Of a stretch of 16,993 bases of DNA, positions 7,333 to 13,646 are shown one piece after another. Both the position numbers and the translations under genes were made by a program. Origin of the DNA: an uncultured Clostridia bacterium (lineage in GTDB: Bacteria; Bacillota; Clostridia; TANB77; CAG-508); assembly GCA_934132805.1 (NCBI GenBank), contig CAKPAB010000027.1, positions 1-16,993 of the forward strand, given 5' to 3'. Positions within the stretch are counted from its first letter, which is position 1. Each line of letters starts with the position of its first letter. The notes under the pieces are model-generated. The model had not been told where the DNA came from and made no database searches. It saw only the letters and a list, made by a program, of their open reading frames with translations.

Positions 7333-7466
7333 AATTGTAATAATAACGAAAAAATGTTCGAAGATATATTGACAATTTTGTTATTTTATAATAAAATATT
7401 ACAATAAGATTAAATTTTGGTTACAGTTTTATTAAATAACTTGACAAAGGGATATAATTGTAATAA
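7333..7466. repeat. Three ATTGTAATA boxes upstream of the Panacea gene
   Basis: AATTGTAATAA occurs at 7333-7343 and 7456-7466, and the inverted 9-mer TATTACAAT at 7397-7405. Starts are ~60 nt apart (7334, 7397, 7457). The middle copy abuts the -10 box TAAAAT (7392-7397); the third overlaps a TATAAT at 7453-7458. They could be operator sites for autoregulation of the module, or chance matches in AT-rich DNA. Confidence 0.4.
7369..7397 (+). promoter_or_regulatory. Candidate promoter of the Panacea module
   Basis: TTGACA at 7369-7374, a 17-nt spacer and TAAAAT at 7392-7397. A second TTGACA at 7441-7446 and a TATAAT at 7453-7458 lie nearer the gene but are only 6 nt apart and cannot work together. 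Confidence 0.55.
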
Positions 7467-7493
7467 GTATATAAATAGTAAGGAGTGATATTT

Positions 7494-7997
7494 ATGTTTA
7501 AAGCATCAGATATTGCAAAATGGTTTTTACTTAAAAATAATGCTGAAGTAAGAGAACATGAAGCAACAAACGATGACTATGAAGTATACGAAGGAATAAC
7601 ACATTTAAAATTACAAAAACTATTATATTATGCTCAAGGAATCAGTTTAGGAATGTATGGAAGACCGCTATTTAATGAAAGCATTGAAGCATGGCAACAT
7701 GGACCTGTTGTAAAACAAGTTTACGGCGAATATTCAAAATTTGGAAGAGATAATATTCAAATAGAAATGGATAAAAATACAGAAGAAATTGTAGATGAAA
7801 TTGAAAATAACAAAGAAGTATCAGAAGTTTTAAATTTAACATATGATAATTTTGCTATATATACTGCATGGCAATTAAGACAAATGACACATCAAGATAA
7901 TACGCCTTGGGATATAACACAAAAAACAAAAGGGCTAGGCACTGAAATTGATAATAATCTAATTGAAAAATATTTTAAGGAAGAGATAATAGAATAG
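7494..7997 (+). CDS. Panacea (DUF4065, SocA-like) protein, putative antitoxin
   Basis: 167 residues, cytoplasmic. The Panacea/DUF4065 pattern is clear: an N-terminal helix ASDIAKWFLLKN, then THLKLQKLLYYAQGISLGMYGRPLFNESIEAWQHGPVV (43-80, with the family's L-K-LQKLLYY-Q and W-GPV signatures), and the C-terminal WQLRQMTHQDNTPWDI. The family includes the proteolysis adaptor SocA, phage GepA-type proteins and PanA antitoxins, which neutralise many unrelated toxins encoded beside them. The start is ATG 7494 with AAGGAG at 7480-7485; a GTG at 7485 lies inside that site and is unlikely to be used. The stop shares one base with the next gene's start, a typical antitoxin-toxin layout with the antitoxin first. 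Base and codon use do not stand out from the neighbours. Confidence 0.88.
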   Translation: MFKASDIAKWFLLKNNAEVREHEATNDDYEVYEGITHLKLQKLLYYAQGISLGMYGRPLFNESIEAWQHGPVVKQVYGEYSKFGRDNIQIEMDKNTEEIVDEIENNKEVSEVLNLTYDNFAIYTAWQLRQMTHQDNTPWDITQKTKGLGTEIDNNLIEKYFKEEIIE

Positions 7998-8413
7998 TGG
8001 GAATAAAGGCAAAAAGCAAAATAATAAAGCCATGTACCAATTGTTTTGCACCTCAATATTTGAAATTTAATTTTTCATATATAGTGTATGAAGATAATTT
8101 TTCAGAAAAATATCAAGTGCAATTTTTACAAAGAATAAGAGAATTATCAAATGATACTTATAATATAATACGAAATAGAGATAAAAAAATTGGTTTAGAA
8201 TTTATTGAAATAAAAGAATTAGGAATAAAAAAAGAAATTCCAGCAAAATTTAAAGAGAGATTTGAAAATAAAGAATATAATAATAAATTAGCTATTATGC
8301 GAATATATCCTAATAATAATCCAATAATGGCAAGAGTAATAGGAGTAATAATAAAAAATATATTTTATATATTTTTTATAGACATTGGAGGTAAGTTATA
8401 TTCACATGGCTAA
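7997..8413 (+). CDS. Putative Panacea-partner toxin, uncharacterised family
   Basis: 138 residues starting at GTG 7997, whose G is the last base of the Panacea stop TAG; GGAAGAG at 7979-7985 lies 11 nt upstream, so translation is probably coupled. No signal peptide or certain membrane segment. An N-terminal basic stretch (GIKAKSKIIKP) leads to an alpha/beta-looking body: a helix YQVQFLQRIRELSNDTYNII (48-67), then GLEFIEI, and a C-terminal KLAIMRIYPNNNPIMARVIGVIIKNIFYIFFIDIGGKLYSHG. The ending of the form R-x-IG-x(5)-FYI-x(2)-ID-x(3)-LY-x-HG resembles one I recall in small proteins encoded near DUF4065 or other antitoxin genes, but I cannot name the family or an activity. The toxin role is inferred from position, size and overlap. 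A phage-defence or regulatory partner is an alternative. Confidence 0.6.
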   Translation: MGIKAKSKIIKPCTNCFAPQYLKFNFSYIVYEDNFSEKYQVQFLQRIRELSNDTYNIIRNRDKKIGLEFIEIKELGIKKEIPAKFKERFENKEYNNKLAIMRIYPNNNPIMARVIGVIIKNIFYIFFIDIGGKLYSHG

Positions 8414-8435
8414 TATATGAGAGGAATGAATTTAA

Positions 8436-10076
8436 ATGGATTATAAAGATTTAGCAAACTTAATATTTCCAGATGCAAAGGAAATATCATATTATGAAGA
8501 AAGATATCCAGAAAGAGATTTACCAGAAGGAGCAATAGTAACAAGATTTGCTCCAAGCCCAACAGGCTTTGTACATATCGGAGGGTTATATCAATCATTA
8601 ATAGCAAGAAAACTAGCTTCACAAACAAATGGAGTATTTTTCTTAAGAGTTGAAGATACAGACCAAAAAAGAGAAGTCGAAAATGCAGTATCAGGAATAG
8701 TAAGTTCTTTAAAAGACTTTGCAATTGAGCCAGATGAAGGTATGATTTCTGAAGATGAAGGAAAAGGAAATTATGGACCATATAAACAAAGTCAAAGAAA
8801 AGAAATTTACCAAGCATATGCAAAATACCTAATTGGACAAGGAAAAGCATATCCATGTTTCTGTACACCTGAAGAAGGAGAAGAAATAAGAACAAAACAA
8901 GAGGCTGCAAAAATTAGACCAGGATATTACGGTGTATGGGCAAAATGCAGAACTGTAACAGTTGAAGATGCTATAAAAAGAATTCAAAATGGTGAAAGCT
9001 ATATAATCAGATTTAAATCACCAGGAAGAGAAGACAGAAAAATACAACATCATGATGTAATAAAAGGAAAGGTTGATTTTCCAGAAAATGATCAAGATAT
9101 AGTTATAATAAAAGCAGATGGTTTACCAACATATCATTTTGCACATGCAGTTGATGACCACTTAATGCATACAACACATGTAATAAGAGGAGATGAATGG
9201 TTATCTTCAGTTCCATTACATTTGCAATTATTCCATGAATTAGGATTTAAAGCACCTAAATATGCACATATTGCACCAATTATGAAAAATGATAATGGAA
9301 ACAAGAGAAAATTAAGTAAAAGAAAAGACGCAGAAGCTGCTGTAAGTTATTATGCAGAAGAAGGTATACCAGCAGAAGCTGTTAAAGAATACTTAATGAA
9401 TATTGCAAACTCTACATTTGAAAATTGGAGAAGAGCAAATCAAGATAAATCAATGGATGAGTTCCAATTACAATTAAATAAAATGAGTGTTAGTGGAGCA
9501 TTATTTGACATGGTTAAATTATTAGATGTATCAAAAATAGTAATATCAAAAATGTCTGCAGAAGAAGTATATGAAAATGCTTTAAATTGGGCATCAAAAT
9601 ATGACCAAGAACTAGCAGAAATTTTAAAAGATAAAGAATATGCTTTAAAAGTTTTTGGAATAGAAAGAGGAAACAAAAAGCCAAGAAAAGATATATCAAA
9701 ATGGTCAAATGTTAAAGAAAATGTTGAATATATGTATAATGAATTATTTGACAAAAATAATGAAGAATACCCATTCCAAGTAATAAATGATAAGGAAACA
9801 ATTGAAAAAATATTAAAATTATATGTTGAAAAATATTATGATGAAAATGATGATAAGCAAACTTGGTTTGATAAAATAAAAGAGTTATCAGGTGAAATGG
9901 GATATGCTAAAGAAGTCAAAGAATTTAAAGCAAATCCAGGAATGTATGCAGCACATGTTGGTGATGTTAGTACTGTTTTAAGAGTTGCTTTAACAAAGAG
10001 AACTAATACACCAGATTTATATGAAATTATGCAAGTTTTAGGCAAAAAAGAAATAGAAAGACGTTTTTCGAAATAA
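8436..10076 (+). CDS. gltX: Glutamyl-tRNA synthetase
   Basis: 546 residues. This class Ic synthetase charges tRNA-Glu. The catalytic domain shows RFAPSPTGFVHIGGL (37-51), with HIGG as the HIGH motif, RVEDTD (71-76), RGDEWLSS (251-258) and KLSKRKD (292-298) as the KMSKS loop. CFC (141-143) with Cys171 in YYGVWAKC resembles the zinc site of some bacterial GluRS enzymes. The C-terminal ~200 residues form the helical anticodon-binding part, ending in TPDLYEIMQVLGKKEIERR. The protein is ~60-70 residues longer than classical GluRS; ~35 of these precede the first motif. ATG 8436 is preceded by GAGAGGA (8419-8425). It lies 22 bp behind the Panacea module with no clear promoter of its own, so co-transcription is likely. 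No T-box is seen. GluRS rather than GlnRS is favoured by the RFAPSPTG sequence and C-terminal type. Confidence 0.95.
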   Translation: MDYKDLANLIFPDAKEISYYEERYPERDLPEGAIVTRFAPSPTGFVHIGGLYQSLIARKLASQTNGVFFLRVEDTDQKREVENAVSGIVSSLKDFAIEPDEGMISEDEGKGNYGPYKQSQRKEIYQAYAKYLIGQGKAYPCFCTPEEGEEIRTKQEAAKIRPGYYGVWAKCRTVTVEDAIKRIQNGESYIIRFKSPGREDRKIQHHDVIKGKVDFPENDQDIVIIKADGLPTYHFAHAVDDHLMHTTHVIRGDEWLSSVPLHLQLFHELGFKAPKYAHIAPIMKNDNGNKRKLSKRKDAEAAVSYYAEEGIPAEAVKEYLMNIANSTFENWRRANQDKSMDEFQLQLNKMSVSGALFDMVKLLDVSKIVISKMSAEEVYENALNWASKYDQELAEILKDKEYALKVFGIERGNKKPRKDISKWSNVKENVEYMYNELFDKNNEEYPFQVINDKETIEKILKLYVEKYYDENDDKQTWFDKIKELSGEMGYAKEVKEFKANPGMYAAHVGDVSTVLRVALTKRTNTPDLYEIMQVLGKKEIERRFSK

Positions 10077-10110
10077 TCTAAAATATGTAGAATAAATTTA
10101 TATAATATAT

Positions 10111-10139
10111 AAAAGATGTCGTTTTTTGACATCTTTTTA
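10111..10139 (+). terminator. Rho-independent terminator of gltX
   Basis: AAAAGATGTC (10111-10120) pairs with GACATCTTTT (10128-10137) around a 7-nt loop, followed by T. It lies 34 nt after the gltX stop. Confidence 0.88.
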
Positions 10140-10162
10140 TAGTTTTTGGCATAATATATAAT

Positions 10163-10187
10163 ATAACACGCTAAATAAAAGTGTTAT
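10163..10187. promoter_or_regulatory. Inverted repeat before the small membrane-protein gene
   Basis: ATAACAC (10163-10169) and GTGTTAT (10181-10187) form a 7-bp inverted repeat around 11 nt, between a TATAAT-like box (10157-10162) and the ribosome binding site AGGAGGTGA (10190-10198). It could be an operator or a 5' hairpin. No convincing -35 box is visible. Confidence 0.4.
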
Positions 10188-10203
10188 GCAGGAGGTGACT
10201 TGT

Positions 10204-10473
10204 ATGGAGCCACAAGAAGTATTTTGCTATGATAAAAAGGAAGAAAAATGCAACAATATTAAATGCTTTGGAATTATAACTGTAATATTAGCAATAGCTT
10301 TTGCATTTGTTACTGGTTTACTAGTTGGTGCAGCAGCAATAGCATCAGAAATAGTAGCTTCATTTGGAGCAATAATTGTATTGGCTGTAATACTTGCATT
10401 ACTTCTAATTTTATCTATAATAATATTAATATGCAATAGAAAAAAAGATAAAAAAAGAAAACATTGTTGCTAA
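10204..10473 (+). CDS. Small two-helix, cysteine-rich membrane protein
   Basis: 89 residues, family not recognised. A polar N-terminus with Cys8, Cys16 and Cys21 leads to two hydrophobic helices (about 22-47 and 51-77) joined by a very short turn, then a basic tail RKKDKKRKHCC (79-89) with two terminal Cys; Cys77 ends helix 2. The positive tail suggests both ends face the cytoplasm. The Gly/Ala-rich first helix (VTGLLVGAAAIAS) suggests tight helix packing. ATG 10204 is chosen because the near-perfect AGGAGGTGA at 10190-10198 precedes it; an in-frame ATG at 10186 lies upstream of that site and would add six residues. It stands alone between the gltX terminator and a bidirectional terminator. 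The Cys clusters could bind metal, form disulfides or be acylated; I see no basis for choosing. Confidence 0.75.
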   Translation: MEPQEVFCYDKKEEKCNNIKCFGIITVILAIAFAFVTGLLVGAAAIASEIVASFGAIIVLAVILALLLILSIIILICNRKKDKKRKHCC

Positions 10474-10477
10474 AATT

Positions 10478-10516
10478 AAACCGGGATTAAGGAGTTTTTA
10501 CTCCAGATCCCGGTTT
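10478..10516. terminator. Bidirectional terminator between convergent genes
   Basis: AAACCGGGAT (10478-10487) pairs with ATCCCGGTTT (10507-10516), enclosing GGAG/CTCC (10491-10494 with 10501-10504). It begins 4 nt after the small membrane-protein stop and ends 2 nt before the engB stop on the other strand. T tails are short on both sides. Confidence 0.85.
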
Positions 10517-10518
10517 GT

Positions 10519-11100
10519 TTAAATGTATTTTTCAATTTCATTCCAAACATCATCCATATAAATTTTTCTTTCAGAAGAAAATGGAAAAGTAGGAATATCT
10601 CCAATTGGATTTAAAGTTTTTTGCAATTTATTAGCTACATCAGTAACTTTAGTAACAGCAATTTTATCAGCCTTATTTGCTAAAATTATGCAAGGCAAAC
10701 CAGAACGAATAACATAATCGTACATTAATTTATCATTTGCAGTAGGAGCATGGCGAATATCTACTAAAAAGATAATTAAAGATATTTGTTCTCTATTAAA
10801 TAAATATTGTTCAATAAATTTTCCTACTTGTTCTTGCTCCTTTTTAGACATTTTACTGTAACCATATCCAGGCAAATCAACAAAATAAAATTTTTCATCT
10901 ATATTATAAAAATTAATTTGTCTTGTTTTGCCAGGCTCGCTACTTGTTCTAGCAAGTTTTTTTCTGTTTATCATAGTGTTTATAAAACTTGATTTTCCAA
11001 CATTAGATTTACCAACTAAAACGATTTCTGGTAAATTATTTTTTGGATATTGAGCAGGTTTTACTGCTGATACTTCAAATTTTGGATTATTAACTAGCAT
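10519..11100 (-). CDS. engB: Ribosome biogenesis GTPase EngB (YsxC/YihA)
   Basis: 193 residues. This TRAFAC GTPase is needed for 50S subunit assembly. G motifs in order: G1 GKSNVGKSS (30-38), G2 in the SSEPGKTRQINFY region (53-65), G3 DLPGYGYSK (75-83), G4 NKAD (142-145) and G5 SSE (175-177). The start is ATG at 11098-11100, preceded by GGGAG 7 nt away. The frame is open 27 codons further upstream into the end of serS, but the family begins near this Met and the length of ~195 agrees. It is the second gene of a leftward serS-engB pair, 49 bp after the serS stop, and ends at the bidirectional terminator. Confidence 0.96.
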   Translation of the reverse strand: MLVNNPKFEVSAVKPAQYPKNNLPEIVLVGKSNVGKSSFINTMINRKKLARTSSEPGKTRQINFYNIDEKFYFVDLPGYGYSKMSKKEQEQVGKFIEQYLFNREQISLIIFLVDIRHAPTANDKLMYDYVIRSGLPCIILANKADKIAVTKVTDVANKLQKTLNPIGDIPTFPFSSERKIYMDDVWNEIEKYI

Positions 11101-11149
11101 ACTTTTACTCCCATAAATATTAAATTTTTTCTGTCCCACTTGTTTTATT

Positions 11150-12436
11150 TTATTTTTTTGGAAGAATTTTTTCAGTTCCACCCATATAAGGTCTTAAAAC
11201 TTCTGGAACAGTAACACTTCCATCTTCATTGTAGTTATTTTCTAATACAGCAATTAGTCCTCTTGGAGTAGCAACAACTGTATTATTTAATGTGTGTAAG
11301 AAGTAGTTTCCTTTTTCACTCTTAACACGAATTCCTAAACGTCTAGCTTGAGCATCTCCTAAATTAGAACAGCTACAAACTTCAAAGTATTTCTTTTGTC
11401 TAGGACTCCAAGCTTCAATATCACAAGATTTAACTTTTAAGTCTGCTAAATCTCCAGAACAACAGTCAAGTTGTCTTACAGGAACATTGAAACTTCTAAA
11501 TAAATCAACACTTAATTTCCACATTTTATTGTACCAGTTCATAGAGTCTTCTGGCTCACATAAAACAATCATTTCTTGTTTTTCAAATTGGTGAACACGG
11601 TATAAACCTCTTTCTTCTAGACCATGTGAACCAATTTCTTTTCTGAAACATGGAGAATATGATGTCATGCTTATTGGAAGTTCAGTTTTTTTAATTAGTT
11701 GGTCTTTAAATCTACCAATCATTGAATGTTCAGAAGTACCGATTAGGTATAAATCTTCGCCTTCAATTTTGTACATCATATCATACATTTCTTCAAAACT
11801 CATAACACCAGTAACGACATCACTACGAATCATAAATGGTGGAATGGCATATGTAAAACCATTGTTAATCATATAATCTCTGGCATATGCAAGCATTGCT
11901 TCATGAAGTCTTGCAACATCACCAATTAGGTAGTAGAATCCAACACCACTTGTACGTCCAGCAGACTCCTTGTCCATTCCGTTAAATCTTGCAATAATAT
12001 CTGCATGATATGGAATTTCATAATCTGGAACAACTGGCTCTCCAAATCTTTGAACTTCTACATTTTCGCTATCATCTTTACCGATTGGAACAGATGGATC
12101 CATAATATTTGGTATTTTCATCATTCTTGATTTTATTTCTTCAGCATATTTTGCTTCTAGTTTTTCGTTTTCTTCAAGTTGTGCATTTATTTCTTGAACT
12201 TTTTCTTTTATGCTTTCTGCTTCTTCTTTTTTTCCTTGTTTCATAAGTCCACCAATTTCAGCACTTAAAGATTTTCTTTCTGCTCTTAAATTGTCTCCAT
12301 TTAGTTTGGCTTCTCTGTTTTTAACGTCTAATTCAATAACTTCATCAACTAGTATTAGCTTTTCATCTTGAAATTTGTTTTTGATGTTTTGCTTTACAAC
12401 ATCAGGGTTTTCTCTTAAAAATTTGATATCTATCAT
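11150..12436 (-). CDS. serS: Seryl-tRNA synthetase
   Basis: 428 residues. This class IIa synthetase charges tRNA-Ser, and tRNA-Sec where present. The N-terminal ~110 residues form the long antiparallel coiled coil that grips the tRNA variable arm (charged heptads between ~28 and 105). The catalytic core has TSEHSMI (234-240), motif 2 CFRKEIGSHGLEERGLYRVHQFEKQEM (263-289, Arg265 and Glu267) and the motif 3 region LNNTVVATPRGLIAVLEN (383-400, Arg392). The ATPR form of motif 3 resembles what I recall of Thermus SerRS rather than the GSGLAVGR form of E. coli. AGGAGG lies 6 nt before the ATG. A good promoter lies ~70 bp upstream. There is no room for a T-box in the ~60-nt leader. Confidence 0.97.
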   Translation of the reverse strand: MIDIKFLRENPDVVKQNIKNKFQDEKLILVDEVIELDVKNREAKLNGDNLRAERKSLSAEIGGLMKQGKKEEAESIKEKVQEINAQLEENEKLEAKYAEEIKSRMMKIPNIMDPSVPIGKDDSENVEVQRFGEPVVPDYEIPYHADIIARFNGMDKESAGRTSGVGFYYLIGDVARLHEAMLAYARDYMINNGFTYAIPPFMIRSDVVTGVMSFEEMYDMMYKIEGEDLYLIGTSEHSMIGRFKDQLIKKTELPISMTSYSPCFRKEIGSHGLEERGLYRVHQFEKQEMIVLCEPEDSMNWYNKMWKLSVDLFRSFNVPVRQLDCCSGDLADLKVKSCDIEAWSPRQKKYFEVCSCSNLGDAQARRLGIRVKSEKGNYFLHTLNNTVVATPRGLIAVLENNYNEDGSVTVPEVLRPYMGGTEKILPKK

Positions 12437-12504
12437 TTTTTGCCTCCTATAAATTTAATATTATTTGTTTTATATAAATTTTTGATGTTTTTTCTTACTA
12501 TGGC

Positions 12505-12533
12505 ATTATATAATATTTTTGTATAAATATCAA
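12505..12533 (-). promoter_or_regulatory. Sigma-A promoter of serS-engB
   Basis: Read leftward: TTGATA (complement of 12528-12533), a 17-nt spacer, TATAAT (complement of 12505-12510). Expected start near 12498, giving a leader of ~60 nt. Confidence 0.8.
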
Positions 12534-12597
12534 TAAAATGGGGGAAAATTATAACAAAATGGTTACTTTAAAATGATTTTAAAGGAGAGAATAATAA

Positions 12598-13443
12598 ATG
12601 TTTATAGAAATAATAAAATTTATCATATATTCAGGACTTATAGTATTAATTTCAAAGTATATACTAGTAACAACACTAAGGAAATTGGCAGAAGCATTAA
12701 ATTTAAAAGCCAAAACAGTAGGAGATATAGCAGGATATGCAACATCAGTTCCAGAATTATTAACAATAACAACATCAAGTTTAAGAGGGCTAACAGGAGC
12801 AAGTGTTTATAATATCTTAAGTTCAAATGTAATAAATTTGATTCAATATTTAGGTGCAATTTTATTGAATAAAAATACTTCAAAATTGCGTAATAGAGCA
12901 ATAATAACAGATTTAGTATTAGTGTTTTTTACAATAGCAATACCAGTTGTTTTCTTAAAGCTTGATATAGAATTGGAATTAGGAGTAGTGCCATTATTTA
13001 TTATTTTGTATATTTTATTTAGAGTTTTAAATAATCATGTTCATAAATTGTTTTTAAAAAATGAAGATGCGGAATTAGAAGAGGAAATTGAGGAAGAGAG
13101 AGAAGAGCAAAAGAAAAATCATAAAAGAGTATTGGTATATGTTTTGATTTTAATTGTAACTGGTATTTTGCTGTTTGTTATTGGTGAATTATTAGGGGAT
13201 ACTCTTGAAAATTTGTGTAATTTGTTTGGCGTTTCTGAGGTTATTGTTGGAATTTTATTAGGTTTTGTTACAAGTTTGCCTGAGTTGATTACATTTTTTG
13301 AGTCTCAAAGACATTATAAGAAGGCAGATGATGATATGCTTGGGGTTGTTGAGGCTACTAATAATTTGCTTACTTCTAATATTTTGAATTTATTTGCAAT
13401 TCAAACAGTTGGTATTTTGATTTCAGCTATTGTGTTGAGGTAG
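12598..13443 (+). CDS. CaCA-family cation/Ca2+ exchanger (YrbG-like), short form
   Basis: 281 residues, an integral membrane protein expected to exchange Ca2+ (or a similar cation) for Na+ or H+. The two inverted alpha repeats are visible: GYATSVPELLT (46-56, Glu53) with SSNVINL (75-81), and GFVTSLPELIT (222-232, Glu229) with TSNILNL (259-265). Eight or nine hydrophobic segments are apparent. The central loop (~153-175) is highly acidic then basic (EDAELEEEIEEEREEQKKNHKR), probably cytoplasmic, where the larger exchangers carry regulatory Ca2+ sites. Typical bacterial YrbG-type proteins are ~320 residues, so this one is short. AAAGGAG (12581-12587) precedes ATG 12598. It is transcribed divergently from serS and ends at its own terminator. 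Substrate is not determinable here. Confidence 0.88.
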   Translation: MFIEIIKFIIYSGLIVLISKYILVTTLRKLAEALNLKAKTVGDIAGYATSVPELLTITTSSLRGLTGASVYNILSSNVINLIQYLGAILLNKNTSKLRNRAIITDLVLVFFTIAIPVVFLKLDIELELGVVPLFIILYILFRVLNNHVHKLFLKNEDAELEEEIEEEREEQKKNHKRVLVYVLILIVTGILLFVIGELLGDTLENLCNLFGVSEVIVGILLGFVTSLPELITFFESQRHYKKADDDMLGVVEATNNLLTSNILNLFAIQTVGILISAIVLR

Positions 13444-13457
13444 GTTAAAATGAATAT

Positions 13458-13500
13458 AAAAATAGTTATAGACCACAAATCTATAGCTATTTTTTGTTTT
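13458..13500 (+). terminator. Rho-independent terminator of the exchanger gene
   Basis: 13458-13471 (A run, TAGTTATAG) pairs with 13481-13494 (CTATAGCTA plus T), about 14 bp with one G-U and a 9-nt loop, followed by T-rich sequence to 13500. Confidence 0.88.
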
Positions 13501-13555
13501 AAATTATGCTATAATTCTAGTTCGGATTACAATTCACAAAAAATTCACAATTTTT

Positions 13556-13582
13556 TTAGCAAAATGTATTGACAAGTGCTAA
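13556..13582 (+). promoter_or_regulatory. CIRCE-like operator 1 (overlaps the -35 box)
   Basis: TTAGCAAAA (13556-13564), 9 nt, AAGTGCTAA (13574-13582). Against the CIRCE consensus TTAGCACTC-N9-GAGTGCTAA, the spacing is exact, the left arm is degenerate and the right arm differs at one base. It covers the -35 TTGACA. Confidence 0.75.
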
Positions 13583-13597
13583 AAAAGGATATAATAT
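13569..13597 (+). promoter_or_regulatory. Sigma-A promoter of hrcA-grpE-dnaK
   Basis: TTGACA at 13569-13574 with TATAAT at 13590-13595 (15-nt spacer) or TAATAT at 13592-13597 (17-nt spacer). It is embedded between and within two CIRCE-like operators. Confidence 0.75.
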
Positions 13598-13606
13598 ATA
13601 ACAAGA

Positions 13607-13633
13607 TTAGCAAACAAACAAAAAGAGTGCTAA
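13607..13633 (+). promoter_or_regulatory. CIRCE operator 2 (near the transcript start)
   Basis: TTAGCAAAC (13607-13615), a 9-nt spacer, then a perfect GAGTGCTAA (13625-13633). It begins near the expected transcription start and ends 13 nt before the hrcA ATG. It is the HrcA binding site typical of Bacillota heat-shock operons. Confidence 0.9.
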
Positions 13634-13646
13634 AAGAGGTGAGAAA

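Noticed and set aside
8410..8910. Leftward open frame of 166 codons opposite gltX
   Set aside because: A Leu/Phe-rich shadow of the conserved GluRS catalytic domain; there is no ribosome binding site.
10129..10160. Sporulation sigma-K-like promoter (ACA ... CATAATATA) before the small membrane-protein gene
   Set aside because: The spacing is off by one or two and the -35-like bases belong to the gltX terminator stem; too weak to claim.
11101..11181. Longer EngB start overlapping serS
   Set aside because: The extra 27 residues are not part of the family, whereas ATG 11100 has GGGAG at the right distance.
11150..12436. SerRS considered as an archaeal/eukaryotic-type acquisition because of GSHG and an LNNTxxATPR motif 3
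   Set aside because: From memory, Thermus SerRS has a nearly identical motif 3, so this is a known bacterial variant and not good evidence of transfer.
12437..12540. Search for T-box leaders before serS and gltX
   Set aside because: The serS leader is only ~60 nt and gltX follows the previous gene by 22 bp; no specifier stem, T-box sequence or antiterminator is visible.
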